Positions 12,442-23,392 of a stretch of 61,731 bases of DNA are shown piece after piece. Made by a program: the position numbers and the translations under genes. The stretch lies in contig MNCI01006175.1 in the NCBI GenBank assembly GCA_015680685.1, positions 360,873 through 422,603 of the forward strand, written 5' to 3'. Within the stretch, counting starts at the first letter, position 1; every line of letters starts with the position of its first letter. The DNA comes from Gnetum montanum. Its lineage: Eukaryota > Streptophyta > Gnetopsida > Gnetales > Gnetaceae. The notes under the pieces are model-generated. The model had not been told where the DNA came from. It did no database searches and saw nothing but the letters and a program-made list of their open reading frames with translations.

Positions 12442-12558
12442 AATTGTCTATTCAGTGTGCAATGTATTCTTATTTATTATTTTCTCAACTGACCCTAAGG
12501 GTTCGTTCCAACGATGTGAATGATTTCCTATGTTCTAATTAGTGCACAAACAACTAAG

Positions 12559-12576
12559 TCCTTGGAAATGGTGCCA
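12559..12576 (-). other. Primer-binding site, element 1
   Basis: The minus strand reads TGGCACCATTTCCAAGGA one base from the LTR edge. The position and the first eight bases fit the tRNA-Asp-type site (TGGCGCCGTTGCCGGGGA) known from Athila/Tat elements, decayed by transitions. Confidence 0.7.
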
Positions 12577-12577
12577 A

Positions 12578-13517
12578 TGATTAGCGGTGATGTACGCCTA
12601 CGCTCAACCATACAAATACGAGCATTTCACGCACGATCTGGTCAAATTCCAAGAACTAAGTGCTTATGCGCCCTTGTGGAACAAGGATGGGTTGGTTGAT
12701 TGTTGTCTTCCCAAACTTACTTGTATGTCATAACTGTATGGTTAAGTAAGCTTAAGGCATATGATTTTTATATCTTTTATGTTTTTATGTCCTATGCTAA
12801 TAGGAAAAGAGAGAGATAACTAGGTGACTAATTTAACTTAATTACTCATTAACTAAGTTCTAACTAATCCTAAAACAAGCATCCATTCCCACTTGCCATA
12901 CACATCCTAAACCAGTGCAACACTGTTGGGATTACCAAACACTAATCATTACTAGGTTACCAAGTATTACACATATGCTCGAAGCGGTCGTACTTGTGTA
13001 ATTTAACAATTTTCTTAATTGATCAAAATGAATTGTTGTGCTAATAAAATAAATGTAAAGTGCATAAAATACAATAAATGCATGAGAAAATAAAATAAAA
13101 TAAATGCATAAGAAAAAAATCTCAAGTGCTGCAAGGATGAATCGAAGAGCTCGTCTTTATTTCCATACACAAGGTGTGATCAGGTACACAATGCTTGAAT
13201 AAAGATCCATCCACACTTAGACTTCCTACTGTGGGCACTTGGAAAATACTCTAACTTTCAAACAAACTACAAGAGTTTTGCTACTTGACTGCTGAAAGAA
13301 TTTTTCTCAATTATGAACTTGGGCACTGTATTTATAGGCTTGGGAGAAACTACTCTAATAATTAGAATAACTGTTAAAGTAATTGCTAGAGTAACCACTC
13401 TAATAATTAGAATAACCACTAGAGTAACCACTAGAGTAACTGCTAGAGTAACCACTCTAATAATTAGAGTAACTACTCTAATAATTAGAATAATTGCTAG
13501 AGTAACCACTCTCATCA
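12578..13517 (-). repeat. 5' LTR of Athila-like element 1 (module A)
   Basis: 940 bases, bounded by TGATTAG (decayed TGATGAG) and CTCATCA. It contains the shared LTR core, a TATA box in minus orientation at 13329-13336 and the AGAGTAACCACTCTAATAATT array at about 13350-13510. A five-base CACGG follows and may be a target duplication. The 3' partner is 3488-4288. Confidence 0.85.
13350..13515. repeat. U3 module A array in the 5' LTR
   Basis: Variants of AGAGTAACCACTCTAATAATTAGA in tandem and inverted order. The number and order of units differ from the 3' LTR copy at 4127-4285, so the array has changed since insertion or was converted. Confidence 0.85.
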
Positions 13518-13522
13518 CACGG

Positions 13523-15168
13523 GAATAGAAGGATTATAGATGGCACAATATATAAATCTTTCAAGCAACCATCTTTATGGAAACATCGCATCTTACATGG
13601 ATAGCTAGTTGGATGCTCACCAAATCAATCTCAGTTTTAACCATTTCAGTGGAACGTTTCCAAATCAATTGGGAATAAGCTCACCCAAATTGAAAGCATA
13701 GATTTGTCTGGTAAAAAATTTATCAGACCTACGCCTACGTCCTTGTTCAATAATTCCAACCTCTATTTTTTGAACTTTTCCTACAACAACTTTGATGGAG
13801 AAGTTCCCTGTCTACACAGTTCTTCCTCAAAGAAGCTAAGATTGACAAGATGGTCATTGCTTGGTAATTCGAATTTATGTGGAAGATGTTTTGGCCTGAA
13901 ATCTTGTCTACTCTCTCCTACATAGCAACACAAGTCTTATTTTAACAAAAATAGTATTCTAAAAATTGTGCCTGGCATTCTAGGTGGCCTTATATTGCTA
14001 GTTGTTGCAACAATATCATTCATGTTTAAAAAATCCAAACCATTCAAAGGGTAAAATCTATGGGTAAGTGAAAAATTCTTAATGATATCTATGGAGGGCA
14101 ACGGACAATTTTAGTGATTTAAACTTGGTAGGTGAAGGAAGCCATGAAAAAGTCTACATAGGTGTTTTAAACTTTGGATTGTTGGTTGCTATAAAATGTT
14201 TCATATCTGCAACCTAGACTGGGACTGAGAAAAACTTCAAAAAGGAATGTCATGCTTTAGGGAAAGTGAGACATCACAACATTTTGAAGATTATCACTGT
14301 GCTTTGGTATAAGGAATTAAAAGCCCTGGTAATGCTATTCATGAGCCATGGAAATCTCCATTTTCTTCTTCATAGTAGAGAATATGGTGGATTACCTCCA
14401 TTAAAGCTGGCAATCAAAGTGAAAATATTGAGAGTTAGTGGAGGGGCTTAGTTATTTACATCATGATTGTAAATTTCAAATCATTCACTGTGACATCAAA
14501 CTAGAGAATGTACTGTTGGATGACGAAATGACTATAAAGCTCTCTGATTTTGGAATATCTTGGCTAATGAAAGAATTTGATTACCCTAGCAGTATGATCT
14601 TCTCTTGCAGTAAAAGGCTCTATTGGTTACATTGCTCCAAGTATGCATTTTTTATTCTTACCTTTTCTACATATATATTCTCCTTGAATGATGAGGGAAA
14701 AACACTAAATTTCAAGTAATGGTTTTTCAGAGTATCGGATCGGAGAAACAATATCTATGAAAGGTGATCTATATAGCTTTGGAGCGGTTACCTTGGAAGT
14801 CATCACAAGCACCCACACATGACATGTTTTTAGGGGATCTCACACTGCCATTGTGGATCTCCATATCCTTGCAAGGAAAATCAACAAAGGTAAGAAGAGA
14901 GACAATTAAAGATATTATAAAAATAGCAAATGAAGGTGGAGGAGAAATTGAGATGGACAAAGATGAAGAAATGTCAGTGGCGGATAAAGAATGCTTCCAT
15001 GAGGCCGAGCATGAAGGAAGTTGAGTCTTTTCTAAAATCATTTGTCCTTCTAAATCCACAAGATCAAGGGACATTACCAAGAAACTTGGAAGAAGTTATT
15101 AGTATTGTAGAATCACAACCTCCTCTCCTTCATAGAGAAAAAGCTGAAAGTTCAACATTTTCTTCTTA
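13523..15168 (+). pseudogene. LRR receptor-like kinase pseudogene (LRR-XII/EFR-like)
   Basis: The reading begins right after the LTR flank with partial leucine-rich repeats (NLSSNHLYGNIASY; LSFNHFSGTFPNQLG; LNFSYNNFDGEVP), then a juxtamembrane GNSNLCGRCFGL motif, a single membrane span (IVPGILGGLILLVVATISFMF region, 13970-14030) and a kinase. Kinase landmarks are LVGEGSHEKVYIGVL (Gly-rich loop), VAIKCF (Lys), IIHCDIKLENVLLDDE (HCD instead of HRD, typical of non-RD LRR-XII immune receptors), LSDFGIS, GSIGYIAP and DLYSFGAVTLEVI. A 90-base GT-AG intron at 14641-14730 interrupts the kinase after YIAP. Stops at several sites and at least one frameshift near 14605-14620 destroy it. The N-terminal LRRs are missing, cut at the Athila-like LTR. 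Confidence 0.9.
14641..14730 (+). other. Probable intron in the kinase pseudogene
   Basis: It starts GTATGC after ATTGCTCCAA and ends GGTTTTTCAG before AGTATCGGATC. Removing it joins YIAP to a (E/K)YRIGE-type continuation expected in kinase subdomain VIII, so a spliced gene, not a retrocopy, was the source. Confidence 0.7.
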
Positions 15169-16764
15169 ATGGTGATTCCAAGTGCTTTTTTAGCTCTTGT
15201 ATTTACATCACTTAGCAAATTGTGCAAATGTCCTATTAAATAATGATTCCCCTAGTTATGCTATGGTAAATGTATGGTTTAACTGTTGTTAGTATTAGGT
15301 GGAAAATTATGCTTTGGTACAATTTAGTGTATATTGCTTTTAATTATTAAATTTCTTGATTATTTGCACATCGTCAAGTCTGGCTATCCAAGATAGCTTA
15401 TTCCCCTTCTACGTTGTTTTTGAATTGCATATCCACATTCATGTTCTTTCCTAAACTTTCTAAGTTTCTAGATTTTTGTAGTGAAGCATTGTTATGCATC
15501 TCAAAGTTAAAATCAAAAAATTTATTAAAATGAAAGCATTTTCAACTTTACATTCAAATGTTTGATTTTTAATTTAGTTTTTAAAACATTTTAACTGCTA
15601 CATCTGTGACATCCCTAATGATTCATAAAGTAACATATTTGATTCATTTCATAGATTTTAAAGATCTGATGTTTCCTTGCAGGTTTCATGAAAAGAATAG
15701 GTTGGGTCCATGTCAACTCCCGCAAGCTTCAATGAAATATCTACAAAGATGAACCTTCTATACTAGACCATGGCTATGCAAATGAAAGCATTATACTTTC
15801 CTGTCTATTCAAAAATAAATACTTTCCTATTGATGTAGGTAAATTGATTATGGTTTAATTTCTAGGCTAGTGTGATCATTTTACACAAGTTCTAATTTAT
15901 TGCATGAGAATATTGTGTCAACTAATTCAATAGAAAATCTTTAAGGTTTTCTTTTTCCTAAATTTCTATCTATTTTATATATAATAATTCTATTTTAATT
16001 TTTGGATAAAGGAATTGCTCAATTCATGTAGAGATGCAATACTTTTTTGCAAATGAGAATTGGTCTTTCATTCTACCATTTTTCCATTAATTCAAAACTT
16101 CCATTTAGGGGATGGCTAGAAAAAGGAATTTACAGCATAAATAATGCATTATTCTAACCATGGTACTCAACTTTTGCATTGTGATAAGAGTTAACACACA
16201 TTATATCATGTTTTATGATATAATATAATAATTAGAGGGAACCTTTAAAATTTTAGCTTGAATATTTAAGTCAAATCCTTTCTTGTTTTCTAATAAGTTA
16301 TTCTATTGATTTTTACTAGGTCCTTCAAATTACAACACACACCATCTATCTTTATCTATTAGGCTTGAAACCTCCTTTACATCATTTATTAATATCTAAA
16401 GAACTTATAAAAGAATATTTATTTTCAATAGTTTGGATTGTTACTTAAAGCAAGTAGTTAAGGTGCAGTTGCTTGTCCAACCTTTATAGAGATTGAAGAG
16501 GATGCCCCTCTTGTACCAACATTTTTATTTTGGTAACAAGAAATTTTCATTATAGAGATTAATCCTATATCACAAAATGTGTTCATTCAAATTTTAGGTT
16601 ACATGCCTAGTAATCAAAGGTTTGTTTCAAGATTAATTGATGTGATGCAAAAACATGACATTCAAGTCCTTCAAGCAAAGTGTTATTTTCAATTTGTTTT
16701 ACTTTCTAAGTTAAGTAAGGTTTCAATGGTGCATGTCCTAAATATAAGGTCATTTATGTAGATT
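15169..16764. other. No gene recognised
   Basis: AT-rich sequence downstream of the kinase pseudogene. I see no conserved coding segment, LTR edge or RNA gene. The short open frame at 16579-16761 resembles nothing I recognise and is probably chance. Confidence 0.5.
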
Positions 16765-17210
16765 TCTTTGGATGTAACAAGATCTAAAAGAATTTTTTAT
16801 CTTGTAGATTTTTGGAAATCTAATATATTGGATGATGTGGGCATCTCAACTAAGAAAAACTAATTTTTTTTCTTATTTCATAGTTGTGATATCTTTGCGA
16901 TCTGGATGAGTTTTAGGCTTCTTGGAAAGTTTGTTCTACAATCTATAAGTCTGTAAACTTTGAGCTTAGTTGGAACTTATTTAATAATTTAAATCTATCC
17001 CAAGAAGGGATCTTGAATAAAACTGTTTGGCATCTAGAATAGAAATTAGTGATTTTCATGATGAATATCTCTGCGATATGAGAGAGTTATGGAGAGAGTA
17101 AATACTTAATACAAAGCTCTTTCAACAATCTACTTGCTTGAAAAATTTGGAATTGATTTATGTTGATTTGATTGTTAAAATCTATAATACAAAAGTGACC
17201 TCGAATATGA
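16765..17210 (-). repeat. Inverted partial copy of the TGTTGGTTC LTR
   Basis: Its reverse complement follows the second half of the LTR at 17266-18332 block by block: CATAACTCTCT, AGATGCCAAACAGTTTTATTC, TAGTTTTTCTTAGTTGAG, CCAATATATTAG, TTACATCC. It faces away from the plus-oriented copy that starts at 17266, giving a head-to-head arrangement. The LTR start half is absent. Confidence 0.75.
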
Positions 17211-17265
17211 TTATTCAACTTCTTAGATTAATGAAATGGTGAATATAATGAATTAATGAAGGATA

Positions 17266-18332
17266 TGTTGGTTCTAGTATGCACTTTAGAAACTCTTACT
17301 CTACTCATTCTGCCCATTTTGTGATTTAGAAGCAAGACAAAGAAACACATTTAACAAGCCCAAAGTCAAGGTAATAGAAGGCAATATTTACATATGGAAA
17401 TAGAGTAAGAGTACATAGTCAAAGCTCAAACATTAAGAAGACAAATCAAGTCAAGCCAAAATAACTTTTTTTGTAGTAGGGACCAAAGCCATGTAATTTA
17501 TATTTGAATTATAATGCCACATGAGACAAGATAGGAAATGCTATTATTCTTACTTTTATTAAAAGATTGATGGGCAGATGTACTTTTATTAAAAGATTGA
17601 TGGGCAGATGTATCTTGGATTTCTAGCCCAATTATTCATAAAATGCACTTTGTTCTATCATATTCTATTATGGCCCTATCATTTGGCTATAAATATATGA
17701 GTAAATTATGTTTATAAGTGAAGAAATTACACAATTTATCTCATAATCCCATATCCTATTTATCATCTACAATCCCATTTACAATTTCACAATTTATCCC
17801 ATTACAAGTTCATCCATCTTCAATTCATCATATTCATTAATTCTCATTAATCAAAGAAGATGAAAATTATATTTAGGTCCACTTTTGTGTAATAAATTTT
17901 AATAGTCAAATCAATTCAAATAATTTACAAACTTTTTTGGTAGGTAGATTGTTGAAAGAGCTTTGTATTAAATATTCATTCACTCCATAACTCTCTTGGA
18001 TTGTAAAGATATCCTTTTTGAAAATCAACAATTTCTTATTTAGACGCTGAACAATTTTATTCCATACCCATTTTCAGGAAAGATTTAGATCATCAAATAA
18101 ATTCAAATTAATATAAAATTTTACAAACTAATAGATTATAGAATGTACTTTCTAATAAGCCTAAGATTAACCCAAAAATCATCTCAATCGAAAAGATATT
18201 ACAATTACAAAATTAGGGGAAAAATTAGTTTTTCTCAGTTGAGCTACCCACAGCATTCAATATATTGGGCTACCAAAAATCTGTGAAATAAAAATTTCTT
18301 TTGAATCTTCCTACATCCAAAAAAATCTATAA
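17266..18332 (+). repeat. 5' LTR of a copia-like element
   Basis: It starts TGTTGGTTCTAGTATGCAC and is collinear with 19655-21861. It ends just before a decayed tRNA-Met-type primer-binding site; the terminal CA is no longer clear. Length is about 1067 bases, close to the 1053 left in the 3' LTR once the inserted solo LTR and its duplication are removed. Confidence 0.75.
17551..17610 (+). repeat. Perfect 30-bp tandem duplication inside the LTR
   Basis: Two identical 30-base units, 17551-17580 and 17581-17610, each running from TACTTTTATT to GGGCAGATG. The 3' LTR has a single unit, so the duplication is specific to this LTR and young relative to the insertion, or an assembly slip. Confidence 0.9.
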
Positions 18333-18333
18333 T

Positions 18334-18350
18334 TGATATGAAAGCAAAGG
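18334..18350 (+). other. Decayed primer-binding site, tRNA-Met type
   Basis: TGATATGAAAGCAAAGG resembles TGGTATCAGAGCAAAGG, the initiator tRNA-Met site used by copia elements, with changes at three positions. It lies directly inside the 5' LTR. Confidence 0.6.
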
Positions 18351-19640
18351 ACGAAGCCATAGGAGATACAAGTAAGAAGTTTCTAGCATGTTCAATAATT
18401 TATGATGGTACTCAAAATTTCATATTATGGTAGGAATTAGTAGAGGGATTATTATATCACAATGATGTTTGGAGTATTATGGATAAAGGTAGTGAAATTC
18501 TTGAAGTAATGAATAAAAATCTAAGCAAGAAATTCCAGAAAATAATTAAAAAATAAGAATTGGCAAAAGGAATTATATGCAATTTTGTATATGGAAGAAT
18601 TAAAAGTTTGATCTCAAAATTGAAGAATAGTAAGGAACTGTGGCAATTCATCTAAGAAAAATATAAAGCCAAGGAGGACACAATTTTAAAAAAATTAGAA
18701 ACTACAAACAATCAATGAAGGAAAACTCATACTCAAAAGACCAAAAAGAATGCAAACAAGGAGGACAAATCATAAACTTCACAACACAAAATTCAAAAGA
18801 GAAGCAAAGAAAGAAGTCAAAATTTGAATAAGAAACCAATCTTTCATGCAATTTACCATTCAAATAAGAAAATTTCTTAAACAAGTGGCTACTAAAACTA
18901 GGTTGTGAAAATCACATAACTTCAAGAATCAATGACTTTACTAATGTGTCATTTAAAAGAGGCCTTGGAAAATTATATTTTAAAGATGGTAGAGAACTCC
19001 AATTCTTAAAAAATGTACAATAAATATCAATACAAAATATGAAAATTATTTTAAAATTAGAAATGTATTTTATGTTCCAAATCTTGAAAAATCCTTCCTA
19101 TTAGGTGGCCAATTGACAAATGATGACAATAAATTAGTATTTGATAAAAACACATGCATCATTTATGATGAAAAAAATGAAAACCAAATTTGATATACTT
19201 GGGAATATGATATATTATCTAGAAATAGCTTCAAAGTCAAAGAATTCAAAACCAAGAAAAAAATCAAAAGATGCCTCCAAAAACTTGAAAAGAAAATTGA
19301 AGAAATCAAAGATCTAGAACATTCCATACACAATTTATTCAAAGAAGAAAAGAAAGTTGTTAGTAGCACAATATCAAATATTAAAGAAGTACATGAAGAA
19401 AAGAAAAATGTTTACTCACCTTTGTCAAATTCAAAAGAAGGCAAAGAAGTTCCAACCACCTTACTAAAGCAATCAAAAAAGGAAGAAGACAATTTAAAAT
19501 AAGAAACAACCACTGAAGTTCAAAATTAGCAAATAGAAGTTCAAATAAGGAGAAAAATAATAAGAGACATTAAGCAAGTGTCAAAAATAATTGAATATTA
19601 GTTAAATTCAAAGACATGCTGCAATAACTCCAAAGTGCAT
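18351..19640 (+). pseudogene. gag: copia-like gag and protease remnant
   Basis: Reading pieces in order: a copia gag N-terminus (FIIYDGTQN-like, LVEGLLYHNDVWSIMDKG, LISKLKNSKELW), then a Lys-rich linker, then WLLKLGCENHITSRINDF at about 18886-18940. The latter matches the copia protease entry WLLDSGCSNHMT; the catalytic DSG is KLG here. It continues GKLYFKDGRELQF, VFYVPNLEKS, typical of the protease/integrase-entry region. After that only a Lys/Glu-rich stretch is seen and then the 3' LTR. Integrase, RT and RNase H are absent, so this is an internally deleted or non-autonomous element. Stops interrupt every part. Confidence 0.75.
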
Positions 19641-19654
19641 CTTAAAGAAGGGAT

Positions 19655-21861
19655 TGTTGGTTCTAGTATGCACTTTGGAAATTCTTACTCCATGCATTCT
19701 AATTGTCCATGTTGTGATTTGGAATCAAGATAAAGAAATAAATTTAACAAGCCCAAATTCTACATATGGAAATATAGTAAAAGTACATAGTCATAGCTAA
19801 AACTCCAAGAGAAGACAAAGATCAAGTAAAGCCAAAATAATTTTTCTTTGTAAATATGGACCAAAGCTATGTAATTTATATTTGAATGATAATGTCACAT
19901 AAGACAAGATAGGTGAGGATTGAGAGAACTTAGAAGTGGGGTTGAATAAGTTCTCAATAAAAATTGCTCCTACAACACAAACACAACAAAATTTACATGG
20001 TTCCCTAATTTTGGTACTTTCACATTCAAGAGGGTAGATTCCTTGCATACCTCTACACTTTGTTTCCTTCAAAATGTGGTTTGAAGGACACCACACACTA
20101 TACAAGTTTTGAGGTTTGCTCTGGAGTGTTTCATCGTTGTAAAACCCCTCAACCCTGCAAGGTCCAAACAAGATTCGAATGTGGTTTCAAGGATCTCACA
20201 ACCTTTACAAAATTGAGCTCCACTTTGAAGTATTTTTATGCTGCAAAACCACTTAATCCTATAGGATTCCAACAAGGTCAATGCGGATGCCTTTTCGCTA
20301 GAATCATATCAACCTTGTAGGGAACCAAGAAAAAGAGAAAGAAAAATAAAGAAAGAATGTAACTACAATTACAAGTCCTTTCACGTTGAAGCATAGTACC
20401 ATGTACAACCAAACAAATGGTGTGACAATGAAGTACAATATTACATACAACTAAGTATATGATGTAACAATGAAATACAAGAGTACAATAGCATAGAATG
20501 GACAATGAGGAGCTTGATGTGAATGATGCCTTGTAACTTTCATCATATTTTGGTATCTACTTATAGCCTTTGAGTTTTCCCAGAACCATTGGAATCGTCC
20601 AATGACTATCTAATGACCATAGGAGATGTCTTCTTCATGATGGAAATGTCTACTTGAGATTGCCTTAATTTGGGAGAGACATCTCCTTTGAAAATGGGAT
20701 GTCTCTTGTGAGAAATCTCTAGGGAGACGTCTACTATGCAATGGAGACGTATCCTCAATTTTTATCCTTTGGAACTTGAGGCATTCCTTTGTCCATTTGA
20801 CATCTTGGCAGTCTTCAAAACATCTTTGTTTGGCTTGTAGACTTATCTTGTATCTTCACTCTTATCTTGTTATCCCAACGTAGTTCTTGTTCTAACTCAA
20901 CATTTGTTGTCTATCTTGATCTAATGGCTAGATACATCAAAGCTCTTAATTATGCTATTGTCCCAATCTCATCATGCTCTTGATCTACCCTTAGACCTGC
21001 AAGGCATTACAACCACATTTTCCACATTCTACATTTTCTAGGTTTTTAACATACCAAAAGGTCAACAATAGGAAATTTTATTATTTTCACTTTTATTAAA
21101 AGGTTGATTGGTGGATGTAATTAGAAAATGATCCCAATTACTTATGTCACTTGAATTTTCAGCCCAATTTTTCATAAAATAAGCTTGTCTCATCATATTC
21201 TATTATGGCCCCATCATTTAGTTATAAATATGGGAAAAAATCATGTTTGTAAGTGAAGTAATTCTACAATTTATCTTATAATTTCATATCCTATTTATCA
21301 TCTACAATCCCATTCACAATTTCAAAATTTATCTCATGACAAGTATATCCATCCTTAATTCATCCAATTCACCAACTCTCATTAATCAAGAAGTCGAACA
21401 ATCATATTTGGGAATACTCTTGTGTAACCACTTTCAACTATCAAATCAACTCAAATTAATTTCAAATTTTTCAAGTAGGTATATTATTGAAAGTTATTTT
21501 TTTCAAGTATTCACTCCCTCTATAACTCTCTTAGGTCATAAAGATATTCATCTTGCAAAATAGAAATTTTTATTCTAGATGCTGAACAATTTTATTCAAG
21601 ACATCTTCTTTGAGGTAAACTTGAATGATCAAATAAAATCCAATTGATCTAAGATTTATAGACTTATAGATTGTGGAACAAGCTTTCAAAAAAGTCTAAG
21701 ATCTACCCAAAACGCTTCCAAATCATGAAGATATATCAACTAAAAAATAAAAAAATTTAGTTTTTCTTAGTTAGGCTACCCAAATTATCTAATATATTGA
21801 GCTACCAAAACTCTGTAAATTAAAACATTCTTTCAAATCTTCTTACATCCCCAAAATCATA
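19655..21861 (+). repeat. 3' LTR of the copia-like element, interrupted
   Basis: Starts TGTTGGTTCTAGTATGCAC after AAGAAGGGAT. It is collinear with the 5' LTR up to AAGACAAGATAGG (19913), resumes at ATAGGAAATTTTATT (21068) and ends near CCAAAATCATA. The interruption is the solo LTR below. Confidence 0.75.
19914..21067. mobile_element. Solo LTR with 5-bp target duplication ATAGG
   Basis: 1154 bases beginning TGAGGATTGAGAGAACTT and ending AAAAGGTCAACA, flanked on both sides by ATAGG (19909-19913 and 21068-21072). The uninterrupted sequence is present in the sister LTR at about 17530-17535, so the edges are certain. No coding capacity, primer site or second LTR is present. Short ORFs inside it (for example at 19797, 20060 and 20069) are chance. 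TG...CA ends and 5-bp duplication prove an LTR-element origin; the family is not known to me. Confidence 0.92.
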
Positions 21862-21945
21862 AAGTATGATGAAAGTTATGAGAGTGGAAAATTTCCTAAC
21901 ATAAAATATCTTATTATTGTAGTATTAAATTACCTTAATAGCATT

Positions 21946-22556
21946 AAAATATAATGGGACAAGTGCATTTTATAGAAAATTGGGCTAGAAATTCAAGAGA
22001 CATGAGAAATTAGGGTCATTCTTTAATTACATCCACCTATCAATCTTTTAATAAAAATATAAATAATAGAATTTCCTATTTTTTCTTATATGGCCTAATA
22101 ATTCAAATATAAATTACATGGCTTTGGTCCCTATTTTATAAAAAGGATTATTTTGGCCTCACTTAAATAAATATGATTTGCCCACTTATTTGTAGCCATC
22201 TAATGTGCTATAATAAAATAGAATGGGACAATCATATTTTATGGGAAGTTGGGCTACAAGTTTAAGAGACATGAGAAATTAGGATCATTTTTTAATTACA
22301 TTCACCTATCAATATTTTAATAAAAATAAAAATAATAGAACTTCCTACCTTGTCTTATCTAGCATAATAATTCAAATATAAATTATATGGTTTTGGTCCC
22401 CATTTTACACAAAAATTATTTTGGCTTCACTTTATGGTTATCTTCTCTTGAGATTTGAGCTTTGACTATGTGCTTTTACTATATTTGCATACATAGATAT
22501 AGACTTCTATTACCTTGAATTTGGGCTTGTTAAATTCATTTCTTTGTCTTGCTTCT
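21946..22556 (-). repeat. Inverted partial LTR (TGTTGGTTC family), internally duplicated
   Basis: The reverse complement matches the first half of the LTR at 17266. A stretch containing AATGGGAC...GGTTTTGGTCCC-type blocks occurs twice, at about 21953-22178 and 22222-22440, so there is a tandem duplication with a period of about 269 bases. The copy is cut at 22556 by Athila-like element 2 and continues at 32615. Confidence 0.8.
22552..22556. other. Target-site duplication, left (CTTCT)
   Basis: CTTCT directly before the LTR start TGATGAG; the same five bases follow the other LTR at 32615-32619. Joined, the flanks read as the uninterrupted LTR sequence found inverted at 17310-17345. Confidence 0.95.
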
Positions 22557-23392
22557 TGATGAGCGACAAGGTACCCCTATGCTCAACCATACAAATACGA
22601 GCATTTCACACACAATCCGGTTGAATTCCAAGGACTAAGTGCCTATGTGCCTTTGTGGAACAATAACGGGTTGGTTAATCATTGTCTTCCCAAACTTACT
22701 TGTATGTCACGGTTGTATGGTTAAGTAAGCTTGAGGCATATGATTTTTATAGCTTTCATGTGCTTTATATCCTGCACTAGTAAGGAGGGGGAGAGGGATA
22801 ATTAAGTAACTAATCTAATTTAACTACTCATTAACTATGTTCTAATTACTCCTAATACCAATATTTGTTCCCACTTGCCATACACATCCTGAACTAGTGC
22901 AACGTTGTTGGGATTACCAAACGCTAATCGTCACTGGGTTACCAAGTGCTACACGCATGCTTGAAGCAGTCGTATTAAGTGTATTTAACTAAGAGAGTTG
23001 TAGGGTGAGAGAAATCATTAATCAACTAGGAAAAAATTAAATAATAATTAACACTAATTAATCTATTCTTAATGATACAAGGTTTATCATAAAGTTTGTC
23101 TTTATTGCTGTACACAAAGTGTGCTCAGGTACACAATGCTCGAATAAAGATCCGTTCACTCTATGACTCCTATTGCAGGCACACACAAATAATTTTAACT
23201 CTAGAGGTAAAAAATGACAAGAGTTCAGCTAAGGGACTAACTATCTAATGTGAAAACCAAGGGCACATCCTCTTATTTATAGACGAGGAGACAAGCCCCA
23301 ATATCGGGTATCTGACATCGCATGGTTGGATCTAATATCATAGATCCAATATCGTGAACGCGATATTGCGGTCTCAATATCACAGTTCATCA
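22557..23392 (-). repeat. 3' LTR of element 2 (module B)
   Basis: 836 bases, TGATGAGCGACAAGG to CAGTTCATCA. It is followed by TACCCCCATGACTAAATG, the complement of the purine tract AGTCATGGGGGTA. Next to the outer end lie GATATC-like motifs (23295-23385), upstream of the TATA box in element orientation. Confidence 0.92.

Larger units (their letters stand above)
3488..13517 (-). mobile_element. Athila-like Ty3/gypsy retrotransposon, element 1
   Basis: The element is on the minus strand, about 10 kb, in the order 5' LTR (12578-13517), primer-binding site, gag, protease, RT, RNase H, integrase, a 2-kb region without genes, purine tract and truncated 3' LTR. The lineage call rests on the tRNA-Asp-like primer-binding site, FMDD-type RT, protease ending PIIMGRAW, and domain order. 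It is dead: many stops and frameshifts, FMDD changed to FMDG, and the first integrase Asp changed to Asn. Possible right target duplication is CACGG at 13518-13522; the left one was lost with the LTR end. Confidence 0.85.
17266..21861 (+). mobile_element. Internally reduced copia-like LTR retrotransposon
   Basis: Two direct LTRs (17266-18332 and 19655-21861) enclose only 1.3 kb, with the primer-binding site after the first and a purine-rich AAAGAAGGGA before the second. The 3' LTR contains an inserted solo LTR. The flanking five bases before it are GGATA; those after it (AAGTA) do not clearly match, so the target duplication is unproven. Confidence 0.7.

Noticed and set aside
14438-15169. A working kinase gene
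   Set aside because: Stops and a frameshift lie between the kinase subdomains and most of the ectodomain is missing.
19797-20505. Several 70-124 codon frames
   Set aside because: They lie in the solo LTR and its flanks, overlap each other on both strands and resemble nothing known.
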